From assembly GCF_048007035.1 (NCBI RefSeq), contig NZ_CP180355.1, positions 496,001 through 560,000 on the forward strand: DNA of 64,000 nucleotides, written 5' to 3'. Positions 17,245 to 25,603 of this stretch are shown here, in pieces. The notes under the pieces were generated by a model. It saw nothing but the letters and a program-made list of their open reading frames with translations, ran no database searches and was not told the DNA's origin. Numbering within the stretch: position 1 is the stretch's first letter; every line of letters starts with the position of its first letter. A program made the translations under genes and the position numbers. This DNA comes from Imperialibacter sp963977595 (GTDB taxonomy: Bacteria > Bacteroidota > Bacteroidia > Cytophagales > Cyclobacteriaceae).

Positions 17245-18186
17245 ATGAAAATAGCTGTTGACGCAATGGGAGGCAATCTTGCCCCTGATCATGTTGTCAT
17301 TGGAGCAGCCCAAGCCCTGAAGTCCTTTACTGAAGCCGATTCGTTGGTTCTTCTGGGCGATAAAAGCGTTATTCAGGCGTCATGCGAAAAACTTCAAATC
17401 TCCCATCAACTATTTGAGCTTCACCACGCTCCTGAAGTTATTGGCATCGATGAGCATCCTACCAAGGCCCTGGCTCAAAAACAGCATTCAAGCATTGCAG
17501 AGGGGTTTCATTTACTGAAAAATAAAGAAGTAAGGGCGTTTTGTGGGGCCGGCAACAGCGGAGCCATGCAAATGGGTGCCCTTTTTTCAGTCAAGCCTAT
17601 TGAAGGGGTGATTCGGCCAAGCCTGGCTGGACTTGTACCAAAGGAAGACGGTGGCTATGCACTACTGCTTGACACCGGAGCCAATACCGACGTTCGGCAA
17701 GACGTTCTCCTCCAATTCGGCGAGCTGGGCTCAATTTATGCGGCGAACATGATGGGCATTGAAAACCCCAGAGTAGCACTATTGAACCTTGGCAAAGAAG
17801 AAGGAAGGGGGACGCTGTTTACCCAGGCGGCCTACCAGCTATACAGTGGTAGTTCCAAAGTGAACTTTATTGGAAATATCGAAGGAAGTGACCTCTTCAA
17901 CAACAAGGCTGACGTGATCGTCTGTGATGGCTTTACTGGCAATGTGGTGTCAAAAATGATTGAGGCTTTTTACGATCTTCTGAAGAAACGTAATTTCCTC
18001 GATGACTTTTTCACAAGATTTAATTACGAAGCCGTTGGAGGAAGTCCTATATTGGGAGTTAATGGGAATGTGGTCGTTGGCCACGATGCCTCCAGCCCTG
18101 AGGCAATTAAAAACATGATTTTACTTGCATACCGAATGGCGGAAACCAATTTTTACCAAAAAATAAAGGTCGCCTTCGGAGATTAA
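17245..18186 (+). CDS. plsX: Phosphate acyltransferase PlsX
   Basis: A 313-residue peripheral membrane enzyme that makes acyl-phosphate from acyl-ACP for phospholipid synthesis. The opening KIAVDAMGGNLAPDHVV is diagnostic, as are the FCGAGNSGAMQMGALF block (about residue 94) and the VCDGFTGNVVSKMIE block (about 226). Length is a little short of typical (about 330). It is followed by fabH after 12 bases. Confidence 0.94.
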   Translation: MKIAVDAMGGNLAPDHVVIGAAQALKSFTEADSLVLLGDKSVIQASCEKLQISHQLFELHHAPEVIGIDEHPTKALAQKQHSSIAEGFHLLKNKEVRAFCGAGNSGAMQMGALFSVKPIEGVIRPSLAGLVPKEDGGYALLLDTGANTDVRQDVLLQFGELGSIYAANMMGIENPRVALLNLGKEEGRGTLFTQAAYQLYSGSSKVNFIGNIEGSDLFNNKADVIVCDGFTGNVVSKMIEAFYDLLKKRNFLDDFFTRFNYEAVGGSPILGVNGNVVVGHDASSPEAIKNMILLAYRMAETNFYQKIKVAFGD

Positions 18187-18198
18187 ACAACTAATAAT

Positions 18199-19197
18199 AT
18201 GACCAAAGTCCGGGCAGGAATAACGGGGATTCAAGGATACGTTCCAGATTATATATTGACCAATAAAGAGCTGGAAACCATAGTAGAAACTACAGACGAG
18301 TGGATCACCTCCAGAACCGGCATCAAAGAAAGGCATATCCTGAAAGGCGAAGATCAGGGAACCTCCGTAATAGGCATTGAGGCTGTGAAGGGGTTGCTGA
18401 AAAAGACCAACACCGACCCTTCAGAAGTAGATTTGGTGATCTGTGCCACTACCACTCCTGATATGTTGTTTCCCGCCACGGCCAACATCATTTGCAATGC
18501 GGTGGGAATAAAAAATGCTTTCAGCTACGATATTCAGGCCGCTTGCTCTGGGTTTCTCTTTGCCCTCACGACAGGGTCACAGTTTATCGAAACGGGAAAA
18601 TACAAAAAGGTGATCGTGATAGGAGCCGACAAAATGTCCTCTATCATTGACTACTCCGACAGAACCACCTGCATTATTTTTGGCGATGGTGGTGGTGCAG
18701 TGATGCTTGAGCCAACAACTGATGGCACAGGCATCATTGACGCTGTTCTTCACTCCGACGGGTCGGGAGAGCCGTTTTTGCACATGAAGGCCGGTGGCAG
18801 TCGGAAGCCTGCTACGGCAGAAACAGTGCTTGCAGGCGAACATTACGTGTACCAGGAAGGTGCTACCGTCTATAAATTTGCAGTGACCAATATGGCCGAG
18901 GTGGCTGCCGAAATTATGGAAAGAAACAGCCTTACGTCAGACAACGTCGACTGGCTGGTGCCTCACCAGGCCAATAAACGTATAATAGATGCCACCGCCA
19001 AGCGAATGGGCGTTGGCGAAGAGAAGGTGATGCTCAATATTCAAAAATACGGCAACACTACGAGCGGCACCATTCCACTGTGCCTGTGGGATTACGAAAA
19101 ACAATTGAAAAAAGGGGACAATCTGGTGCTAGCCGCTTTTGGTGGTGGGTTTACCTGGGGATCAGTTTATGTTAAATGGTCCTACGATTCTAAATAA
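18199..19197 (+). CDS. fabH: Beta-ketoacyl-ACP synthase III
   Basis: A 332-residue condensing enzyme that starts fatty-acid synthesis from acetyl-CoA (or branched acyl-CoA) and malonyl-ACP. The catalytic triad is visible: Cys in DIQAACSGFLFAL (about residue 115), His in LVPHQANKRI (about 256) and Asn in YGNTTSGTIPL (about 287). It is placed directly after plsX in the usual order. No second copy is seen in the window. Confidence 0.94.
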   Translation: MTKVRAGITGIQGYVPDYILTNKELETIVETTDEWITSRTGIKERHILKGEDQGTSVIGIEAVKGLLKKTNTDPSEVDLVICATTTPDMLFPATANIICNAVGIKNAFSYDIQAACSGFLFALTTGSQFIETGKYKKVIVIGADKMSSIIDYSDRTTCIIFGDGGGAVMLEPTTDGTGIIDAVLHSDGSGEPFLHMKAGGSRKPATAETVLAGEHYVYQEGATVYKFAVTNMAEVAAEIMERNSLTSDNVDWLVPHQANKRIIDATAKRMGVGEEKVMLNIQKYGNTTSGTIPLCLWDYEKQLKKGDNLVLAAFGGGFTWGSVYVKWSYDSK

Positions 19198-19227
19198 TAG
19201 CTTCAACATCAATATTGACAATATTTT

Positions 19228-19791
19228 ATGGCAACTACAGCTGACTTTAAAAACGGTCTGTGTATTGAGTATAACGGCGAACTTCATGTCATTACCGAGT
19301 TTCAACATGTGAAACCAGGTAAGGGCCCTGCCTTTGTCCGCACCAAGCTCAAAAACATCAAAACCGGCAGAGTGATTGACAACACCTTCAACTCGGGCGT
19401 GAAAATTACAACTGCAAGAGTGGAGAACCGACCTCATCAGTTTCTTTATAAAGATGACCTGGGCTACAACTTCATGGACAGCTCTACTTTTGAGCAGGTA
19501 ATTCTTCAGGAAGAGATGATCAGTGCTCCACAATTCCTGATGGATGGGCAAGGTGTCGACATTCTGGTACATGCTGAAACCGAAACACCGCTGTCTTGCG
19601 AATTGCCTGCACACGTAGAAGTAACTGTTGTTTATACAGAGCCCGGGCTCAAAGGAGACACTGCCACTAACACATTGAAACCGGCAACTATAGAAACCGG
19701 TGCCACCATAAAAGTACCCTTGTTTATCAATCAGGATGAACGAATAAGAATCGATACAAGAACAGGCGAATACTATGAACGAGTGAAATAG
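19228..19791 (+). CDS. efp: Translation elongation factor P
   Basis: A 187-residue, three-domain factor that relieves ribosome stalling at polyproline. The tip loop of domain I reads FQHVKPGKGPAFVRTKLKN, with the lysine of PGKG (about residue 33) at the position that is modified in many bacteria. The C-terminal signature INQDERIRIDTRTGEYYERVK is intact. No EpmA, EpmB or EarP gene is nearby, so its modification state cannot be judged. Confidence 0.95.
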   Translation: MATTADFKNGLCIEYNGELHVITEFQHVKPGKGPAFVRTKLKNIKTGRVIDNTFNSGVKITTARVENRPHQFLYKDDLGYNFMDSSTFEQVILQEEMISAPQFLMDGQGVDILVHAETETPLSCELPAHVEVTVVYTEPGLKGDTATNTLKPATIETGATIKVPLFINQDERIRIDTRTGEYYERVK

Positions 19792-19871
19792 TAGCTATTC
19801 CATGTACGGCAGGTATTTCGAAAATATTCCACTAATTTAGTTATCGGTTAACCCAACAAAATCTATTAGCC

Positions 19872-20378
19872 ATGGCAGAAAAGCAGTCGAGGCCCAATAA
19901 AAACGAACCTATGAAAGCGAAAGAAATTCAGGATCTGATCGATTTTATCTCCAAAAGCGGACTTGAGGAAGTTAATATCGAAACAGAAGAGTTCAAGATC
20001 AAAGTAAAGCGCAATAGCGACGCACCACGCATCGTCGAACACGTAGCAGCAGCTCCAGCTCCGGTAGCGGCAGCTCCGGCACCTGCAGCAGCGGCTCCGG
20101 CAGCACCTGCACCAAAATCTGGCAGCGATGAGAGCAAATACATTACAATCAAATCTCCGATGATCGGTACTTTCTACCGCTCTCCTAACCCTGAAACAGA
20201 CGTGTTTGTAAAGGTTGGTGACAAAGTAAAATCAGGGCAACCTGTTTGTATCATTGAAGCCATGAAGCTCTTCAATGAAATCGAATCTGAAGTTTCCGGA
20301 ACCATCGTGAAGGTATTGGTGGACAATGCCAGTCCGGTAGAATATGATCAGCCATTATTCCTTGTTGACCCCTCCTAA
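19872..20378 (+). CDS. accB: Biotin carboxyl carrier protein of acetyl-CoA carboxylase
   Basis: A 168-residue protein with an N-terminal region KEIQDLIDFISKSGLEEVNIE (from about residue 17), a flexible Ala/Pro linker (about 58-82) and a C-terminal biotinyl domain with the attachment lysine K132 in IIEAMKLFNEIE. It carries the carboxybiotin group between biotin carboxylase and carboxyltransferase. An alternative start is the internal ATG at 19911, since many homologues begin MKAKEIQDL. It is followed by accC after 59 bases. Confidence 0.94.
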   Translation: MAEKQSRPNKNEPMKAKEIQDLIDFISKSGLEEVNIETEEFKIKVKRNSDAPRIVEHVAAAPAPVAAAPAPAAAAPAAPAPKSGSDESKYITIKSPMIGTFYRSPNPETDVFVKVGDKVKSGQPVCIIEAMKLFNEIESEVSGTIVKVLVDNASPVEYDQPLFLVDPS

Positions 20379-20437
20379 GGCCAGCATTTGAGGAATATTG
20401 AAGTCATATTTATTTGTCAGGATAAACCCAAATTATT

Positions 20438-21784
20438 GTGTTCAAAAAGATATTAATAGCCAATAGAGGAGAAATCGCCCTGAGGATCATAAGAACCTGC
20501 AGGGAGATGGGTATTAAAACGGTGGCCGTTTATTCCACAGCCGACAAAGACAGCCTTCACGTTAGATTTGCTGACGAGGCCGTTTGCATAGGCCCTCCCC
20601 CAAGTGCCAAGTCGTACCTGAAAATGCCCAATCTGATTTCAGCGGCTGAAATCACCAATGCCGATGCCATTCACCCCGGCTATGGTTTCCTTTCTGAAAA
20701 CGCTGAATTCTCACGCATTTGTCAGGAATATGGCATCAAATTCATTGGGGCCAGTCCCGAGATGATCAACTCAATGGGAGACAAAGCCACTGCCAAAGAC
20801 ACCATGAAAAAGGCTGGCGTGCCCATTATCCCCGGATCTGAGGGTCTATTAGACTCGGTGGCGCAGGGCAAAAAATTGGCCGCCGAAGTAGGCTATCCGG
20901 TGCTTTTGAAGGCTACTGCCGGCGGTGGTGGCCGGGGTATGCGTCTGGTGAAGCAAGAGTCAGAATTTCAAAAAGCCTGGGATGATGCCAGAATGGAATC
21001 TGCAGCGGCCTTTGGGAACGATGGCCTCTACCTCGAAAAGTTTGTTGAAGAACCACGCCACATAGAAATTCAAATCGTTGGAGACAGCAGAGGCAGAGCC
21101 TGCCACCTTTCGGAGAGAGATTGCTCTATTCAGCGCCGCCACCAAAAGCTGGTAGAAGAAACCCCTTCTCCTATTGTATCTCAGGAGCTGAGAGAAAAAA
21201 TGGGTGCAGCGGCCATTGCTGGTGCCGAGGCCATAGGTTACGAAGGAGCCGGCACCATTGAGTTTCTTGTAGACAAGCATGGAGATTTCTACTTCATGGA
21301 AATGAATACCAGGATTCAGGTGGAGCACCCAATTACTGAAGAGGTGACAGATTTTGACCTGATCAAAGAGCAGATTCAAGTTGCTGCGGGCGTACCTATT
21401 TCCGGCAAAAACTACTTCCCGAAACTTCACTCAATGGAGTGTAGAATCAACGCTGAAGACCCAGGAAACGGATTCCGTCCGAGCCCGGGTAAAATAACAA
21501 ACCTTCACCTCCCAGGCGGGCATGGTGTGAGAGTGGACAGCCACGTATATGCCGGCTATACCATTCCACCTAACTACGACTCCATGATTGCCAAGCTCAT
21601 TGTGTCAGCCCAAAGCCGTGAAGAAGCGATTACGAGAATGAAAAGGGCTTTGTCGGAGTTTGTGATTGAGGGAATTAAAACCACCATTCCATTCCATATT
21701 AAACTGATGGACGACCCTAAATTCAAGTCAGGCAAGTTCACCACGAAATTCCTGGAAGATTTTGATTTCAGTGATTTAAAGTAA
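20438..21784 (+). CDS. accC: Acetyl-CoA carboxylase, biotin carboxylase subunit
   Basis: A 448-residue ATP-grasp enzyme that carboxylates biotin on AccB, the first step of malonyl-CoA formation. It starts with GTG (FKKILIANRGEIALRI). The glycine-rich ATP loop KATAGGGGRGMRLV (about residue 159), the FMEMNTRIQVEHP block (about 286) and VDSHVYAGYTIPPNYDS (about 367) are all present. It ends the operon that began with the DUF177 gene and is followed by a strong terminator. The carboxyltransferase genes are not in the window. Confidence 0.95.
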   Translation: MFKKILIANRGEIALRIIRTCREMGIKTVAVYSTADKDSLHVRFADEAVCIGPPPSAKSYLKMPNLISAAEITNADAIHPGYGFLSENAEFSRICQEYGIKFIGASPEMINSMGDKATAKDTMKKAGVPIIPGSEGLLDSVAQGKKLAAEVGYPVLLKATAGGGGRGMRLVKQESEFQKAWDDARMESAAAFGNDGLYLEKFVEEPRHIEIQIVGDSRGRACHLSERDCSIQRRHQKLVEETPSPIVSQELREKMGAAAIAGAEAIGYEGAGTIEFLVDKHGDFYFMEMNTRIQVEHPITEEVTDFDLIKEQIQVAAGVPISGKNYFPKLHSMECRINAEDPGNGFRPSPGKITNLHLPGGHGVRVDSHVYAGYTIPPNYDSMIAKLIVSAQSREEAITRMKRALSEFVIEGIKTTIPFHIKLMDDPKFKSGKFTTKFLEDFDFSDLK

Positions 21785-21810
21785 AAAGCTTCGCAACCCG
21801 AAGTATTCAG

Positions 21811-21840
21811 AACCCGAGGCACAATGTTTCGGGTTTTTTT
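21811..21840 (+). terminator. Rho-independent terminator after accC
   Basis: AACCCGA (21811-21817) pairs with TCGGGTT (21829-21835) around an 11-base loop, followed by a run of eight T. It lies 27 bases after the accC stop. Confidence 0.85.
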
Positions 21841-21909
21841 TATGCTTTTCAAGCTATCTGTGCAAAGTGGCTATGCATATAGCGAGGAAAATCTTAAGTT
21901 TAATATTAC

Positions 21910-22662
21910 ATGGAAAGATTTGAAAATCAGGTAGCCATTGTCGCTGGCGGAGCCAGAGGGATTGGTAAAGGAGTAGCCAAAAGATTGGCCTCAGAAGGTG
22001 CAACAGTTGTGATTCTGGATGTACTTCAAAAAGAACTGGATGCCACTGTAAAAGAACTTACAGGCAATGGATTGAAGGTATCCGGAGAAATAGTGGATGT
22101 AACCTCAGAAAAAGAAATACAGGCCCTTGTTCAAAAAGTGGTAGCTGCAAATGGTCGGTTGGATGTGATGGTCAACTGTGCCGGTATTGTGGGGGAAACC
22201 AATGTGAAAATTGGCGACTACACCACTGATGTATTCGACAAGGTGATTGCTATCAACCTGCGAGGTGCATTTCTGCTTACCAAGCATGCTATCGCTCCAA
22301 TGCTAAAAGCAGGCTATGGCAGAATCCTTCATGTGACCTCCATTGGTGGCAAAGAAGGCAACCCGGGCATGATGGGCTATGCAGCGAGCAAATCAGGACT
22401 AATTGGACTGGTGAAAGGGGCTGGAAAAGAATATGCTGAATCGGGCATCACCGTAAACGGTATTGCGCCAGCTGTAATTGCTACGGAGTTTAATGAAAAC
22501 ACCGACCCGGCAATGTTGAAGTACATGACCGACAAAATACCCATGAAGCGCATGGGAACCATCGCAGAGGTGGCGGCCCTCTCCTGCTGGATCGTATCGA
22601 AAGAGGCAAGCTTCAATACTGGGTTTGTCTTTGACATTAGCGGCGGACGAGCGACGTATTGA
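21910..22662 (+). CDS. SDR-family NAD(P)-dependent oxidoreductase
   Basis: A 250-residue classical short-chain dehydrogenase. The Rossmann motif is VAGGARGIGKGVAKRL (TGxxxGxG type, about residues 11-26), followed by NCAGIVG (about 92), the catalytic Ser in LHVTSIGG (about 142) and the YAASK motif (about 157-161). Its neighbours are an IlvD/Edd dehydratase and a second SDR, which suggests oxidation of an aldose or a sugar-acid step. The exact substrate is not shown by sequence. The gene ends directly before a heptamer repeat array. Confidence 0.85.
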   Translation: MERFENQVAIVAGGARGIGKGVAKRLASEGATVVILDVLQKELDATVKELTGNGLKVSGEIVDVTSEKEIQALVQKVVAANGRLDVMVNCAGIVGETNVKIGDYTTDVFDKVIAINLRGAFLLTKHAIAPMLKAGYGRILHVTSIGGKEGNPGMMGYAASKSGLIGLVKGAGKEYAESGITVNGIAPAVIATEFNENTDPAMLKYMTDKIPMKRMGTIAEVAALSCWIVSKEASFNTGFVFDISGGRATY

Positions 22663-22670
22663 GGAGGAAG

Positions 22671-22733
22671 GAGACCGAAGACGGGAGACCGAAGACAGGA
22701 GACGGGAGACCGAAGACAGGAGATAGGAGACGT
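22671..22733. repeat. Tandem heptamer repeat, nine units of (G/A)AGAYnG type
   Basis: Nine consecutive 7-base units vary around RAGACNG, for example GAGACCG, AAGACGG, AAGACAG and GAGATAG. They start 8 bases after the stop of the SDR gene and lie in the gap before the dehydratase. Seven is not a multiple of three, so the array is not a coding repeat; it opens a false N-terminal extension of the next gene. Confidence 0.85.
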
Positions 22734-22862
22734 AAATGTAGACGGAAGTTGGAAGACAGAAAACGGGCCCGACTACAGGCGGAACTAGAGAAGAATATTG
22801 AAAACCCCAAAAAGGAAGTCATTATACAGAAGAAGAAAAAACACCTACAATTACTTACCTAC

Positions 22863-24572
22863 ATGAAAAAATTACGCAGCCAGAACTGGTTTGGCAAAAA
22901 GGGAAAAGACGGCTTCATCTACAGAGCCTGGATGAAAAATCAGGGTACTCCACACGATGAGTTTGAAGGAAAGCCTGTGATAGGCATATGCAACACGTGG
23001 TCGGAGCTGACACCCTGCAACGGGCACTTCCGGGACCTGGCTGAGTCGGTAAAAAAAGGAGTTTGGGAGGCTGGTGGCTTTCCTTTGGAGTTTCCGGTGA
23101 TGTCGCTCGGTGAAACACTGATCAAACCCACTGCGATGCTCTACCGCAACCTTGCCAGCATGGATGCAGAAGAAAGCATCAGGGCTAACCCCATCGACGG
23201 CGTAGTGCTTCTGGGTGGTTGCGACAAAACAACGCCCTCTATCCTCATGGGAGCTACTAGTGTCGACCTGCCCACCATTTTCGTTTCAGGTGGCCCTATG
23301 CTCAACGGAAAATACCGGGGCAGAGACATTGGCACTACCGACATCTGGCGTTTTAGCGAAGCTAACCGCCGGGGTGAGATGAGCCAGGACGAGTTCATGA
23401 CAGCGGAAGCCTGCATGTGCCGCAGCCAGGGCCATTGTGCCGTGATGGGCACCGCCTCTACCATGGCATGTATGGTGGAGTCGCTTGGGCTTACCCTGCC
23501 AGAGAATGCAGCTATTCCCGCTGCCGACTCCAGAAGAAAAGTATTGGCCCAAATGAGCGGCCGTCGGATTGTGGAAATGGTGAAAGAAGACCTGGTAGTT
23601 TCCAAAATCCTAACCAGGGAAGCGTTTGAAAACAGCATCATGCTGAATGCTGCGGTGGGTGGTTCTACCAACTTTGTGATTCACCTGCTAGCCATTGCCG
23701 GTCGTGCTGGTATCAAACTGGATCTTGAAGACTTCGATAAATTCTCTTCCAAAATACCGCTACTCGCCAACCTGCAACCTTCCGGACAGTTCATGATGGA
23801 AGAGTTTTTCTACGCAGGAGGCTTACCTGCTGTTATCAAAGAGCTTCTTCCTTTGATCAACAAGAATGCCCTCACGGTAACCGGAAAGACCATAGGAGAG
23901 AACGTAGCCCGGTCAGAAAACTTCAATGATAAGGTGATTGCCTCTGTAGCCAAACCTTTTAAAAAGGACTCTGGCATAGCGGTAGTAAAAGGCAACCTGG
24001 CTGAAAATGGAGCCATTATCAAGCCCAATGCTGCGACACCTGCTTTGATGGTGCACAAAGGAAAAGCCGTAGTATTTGAAGACATCGAGGACTTCAAAGC
24101 CAAAATAGACGATCCTGCTTTGGAGGTAGATGAAACCTGCATTCTGGTTTTGAAGAACGTTGGCCCTAAAGGCTACCCCGGTATGCCAGAGGTTGGCAAT
24201 ATGGGCATGCCTAAAAAATTGCTTGATAAGGGCGTGACGGATATGATCCGTATCTCTGACGGACGCATGAGCGGCACCGCCTTTGGCACAGTGATTCTGC
24301 ATGTGTCTCCAGAGGCAGCGGCAGGTGGCAATTTAGCACTGGTAGAAAATGGCGACCTAATTGAGCTGGATGTGCCTAAAAGAAAGCTACAGCTTCACGT
24401 GTCGGATGCCGTGTTGGCAGAAAGGAAAAAGAAGTGGAAAGCGCCTGACCTGGGTTACAACCGTGGCTATGTGAAGCTTTACATCGACCACGTGGAGCAG
24501 TCTCACCTGGGCACTGACCTCGACTTCCTGAGAGGCAAGTCGGGCAAAGAGGTAAAGCGGGATTCGCATTAG
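22863..24572 (+). CDS. IlvD/Edd-family dehydratase (sugar-acid or dihydroxy-acid)
   Basis: A 569-residue iron-sulfur dehydratase. Cluster-ligand cysteines are visible in LLGGCDKTTPS (about residue 120) and in the CMCRSQGHCAVMGTAST stretch (about 188-204); the C-terminal block ISDGRMSGTAFG (about 465) is also typical. The start is set at 22863 (MKKLRSQNWFGKKGKDGF). The in-frame upstream stretch to 22659 encodes low-complexity sequence over the heptamer repeats and is not conserved in kind. The flanking SDR genes favour an aldonate dehydratase of a non-phosphorylating sugar pathway over branched-chain amino acid synthesis, because no ilv genes are nearby. Confidence 0.87.
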   Translation: MKKLRSQNWFGKKGKDGFIYRAWMKNQGTPHDEFEGKPVIGICNTWSELTPCNGHFRDLAESVKKGVWEAGGFPLEFPVMSLGETLIKPTAMLYRNLASMDAEESIRANPIDGVVLLGGCDKTTPSILMGATSVDLPTIFVSGGPMLNGKYRGRDIGTTDIWRFSEANRRGEMSQDEFMTAEACMCRSQGHCAVMGTASTMACMVESLGLTLPENAAIPAADSRRKVLAQMSGRRIVEMVKEDLVVSKILTREAFENSIMLNAAVGGSTNFVIHLLAIAGRAGIKLDLEDFDKFSSKIPLLANLQPSGQFMMEEFFYAGGLPAVIKELLPLINKNALTVTGKTIGENVARSENFNDKVIASVAKPFKKDSGIAVVKGNLAENGAIIKPNAATPALMVHKGKAVVFEDIEDFKAKIDDPALEVDETCILVLKNVGPKGYPGMPEVGNMGMPKKLLDKGVTDMIRISDGRMSGTAFGTVILHVSPEAAAGGNLALVENGDLIELDVPKRKLQLHVSDAVLAERKKKWKAPDLGYNRGYVKLYIDHVEQSHLGTDLDFLRGKSGKEVKRDSH

Positions 24573-24586
24573 GATTTTTTAACGCA

Positions 24587-24655
24587 ATGTCATGCTGAGC
24601 TTGTCGAAGCATAATTATTGACGACAAATCGTCTTCGACAGGCTCAGACTGACAT
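24587..24655. repeat. Imperfect inverted repeat, REP-like intergenic palindrome
   Basis: Left arm ATGTCATGCTGAGCTTGTCG (24587-24606, continuing AAG) and the right arm (24633-24655) match at 20 of 23 positions when inverted, leaving a 23-base loop. It starts 14 bases after the dehydratase stop and ends 19 bases before the next ATG. Sequences with the core TCATGCTGAGC-TTGTCGAAG are familiar as dispersed intergenic palindromes; it may also act as a terminator. Confidence 0.8.
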
Positions 24656-24674
24656 CTCTTAACACCCTTTTGAA

Positions 24675-25439
24675 ATGGATCAATTATTCAAGGACAAAGT
24701 AGCTATCATCACCGGAGCGGGTATCGGCATCGGCTTCGAAATAGCCAGACAGCTTACCCAAAGAGGCGCCAGCGTGGTGCTCAACGATATTGATGAAAAG
24801 GTGGCAAAGCAGGCCGCAGACACTATTACCAAAGAAGGTGGAAAGTGCGTCCCTTTCGCAGGTGACTCCAGCACTATGGAAACCATACAAGGGCTAATAG
24901 GCAAGGCAGTAAGCGCCTACGGCAGGCTGGACATGGCGATTGCCAATGCGGGCATTACCACCTTCGGCAAGTTTCTGGAATATAAGGTGGAGAACTTTCA
25001 GCGCATTTGCGCTGTGAACCTGCAAGGCACTTTCTTCCTCACTCAACAGGCGGCTTTGCAGTTTATCAAGCAAAAATCTGAAGGCCGGGTTGTTATGATG
25101 TCTTCTGTTACCGGCCACCAATACCATCCGGATCTTGCCGCTTACGGCGTGTCGAAGGCAGCCATACAGTTTATGGCCAAGACGCTTGGTGCTGAGCTGG
25201 GCCCGCATCAAATCACGGTGAATGCTGTATCTCCAGGCGCCACTATCACCGAGCGCACCATGGCCCTCGAAGACGACTATATGGGTGCCTGGAATGCTAT
25301 CACTCCTACCGGAAGAGCTGCTACAGTTGCCGATATTGCTAACGCTGTTCTGTTCTTTCTGTCGCCCCACTCCGGGCAAATCACGGGGCAAACTGTGATA
25401 GTGGACGGCGGCTGGACGGCTGTGAGTCCACCGCCTTAA
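24675..25439 (+). CDS. SDR-family NAD(P)-dependent oxidoreductase
   Basis: A 254-residue classical SDR with ITGAGIGIGFEIARQL (about residues 13-28), NAGITTFG (about 92), MMSSVTGHQ (catalytic Ser about 142) and YGVSKAA (about 155-161). The C-terminus DGGWTAVSPPP is typical. Together with the dehydratase and the SDR upstream it forms a set of two dehydrogenases around a dehydratase, as in oxidative routes for L-fucose, L-rhamnose or D-arabinose-type sugars. No transporter, lactonase or aldolase gene is linked, so the pathway is incomplete here. Confidence 0.85.
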   Translation: MDQLFKDKVAIITGAGIGIGFEIARQLTQRGASVVLNDIDEKVAKQAADTITKEGGKCVPFAGDSSTMETIQGLIGKAVSAYGRLDMAIANAGITTFGKFLEYKVENFQRICAVNLQGTFFLTQQAALQFIKQKSEGRVVMMSSVTGHQYHPDLAAYGVSKAAIQFMAKTLGAELGPHQITVNAVSPGATITERTMALEDDYMGAWNAITPTGRAATVADIANAVLFFLSPHSGQITGQTVIVDGGWTAVSPPP

Positions 25440-25603
25440 TAATCAGTCTGAGTCATCCTTACAGTTGGTAAACTTTCAGGTAACTATTGATAAAAAATCT
25501 CAAATAAATGTCACTGAATTTATCTTAATTGTGCCAAACACATAGGGCTCCTTAAATGCACAATTCCTTCAGAAGGATTTCTGATCAGAAACCAGGCAAA
25601 TGG

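Noticed and set aside
22659..22862. N-terminal extension of the dehydratase (68 residues)
   Set aside because: It is in frame but low complexity, encoded by the heptamer repeats, and the family begins at the MKKLRSQNWFG site.
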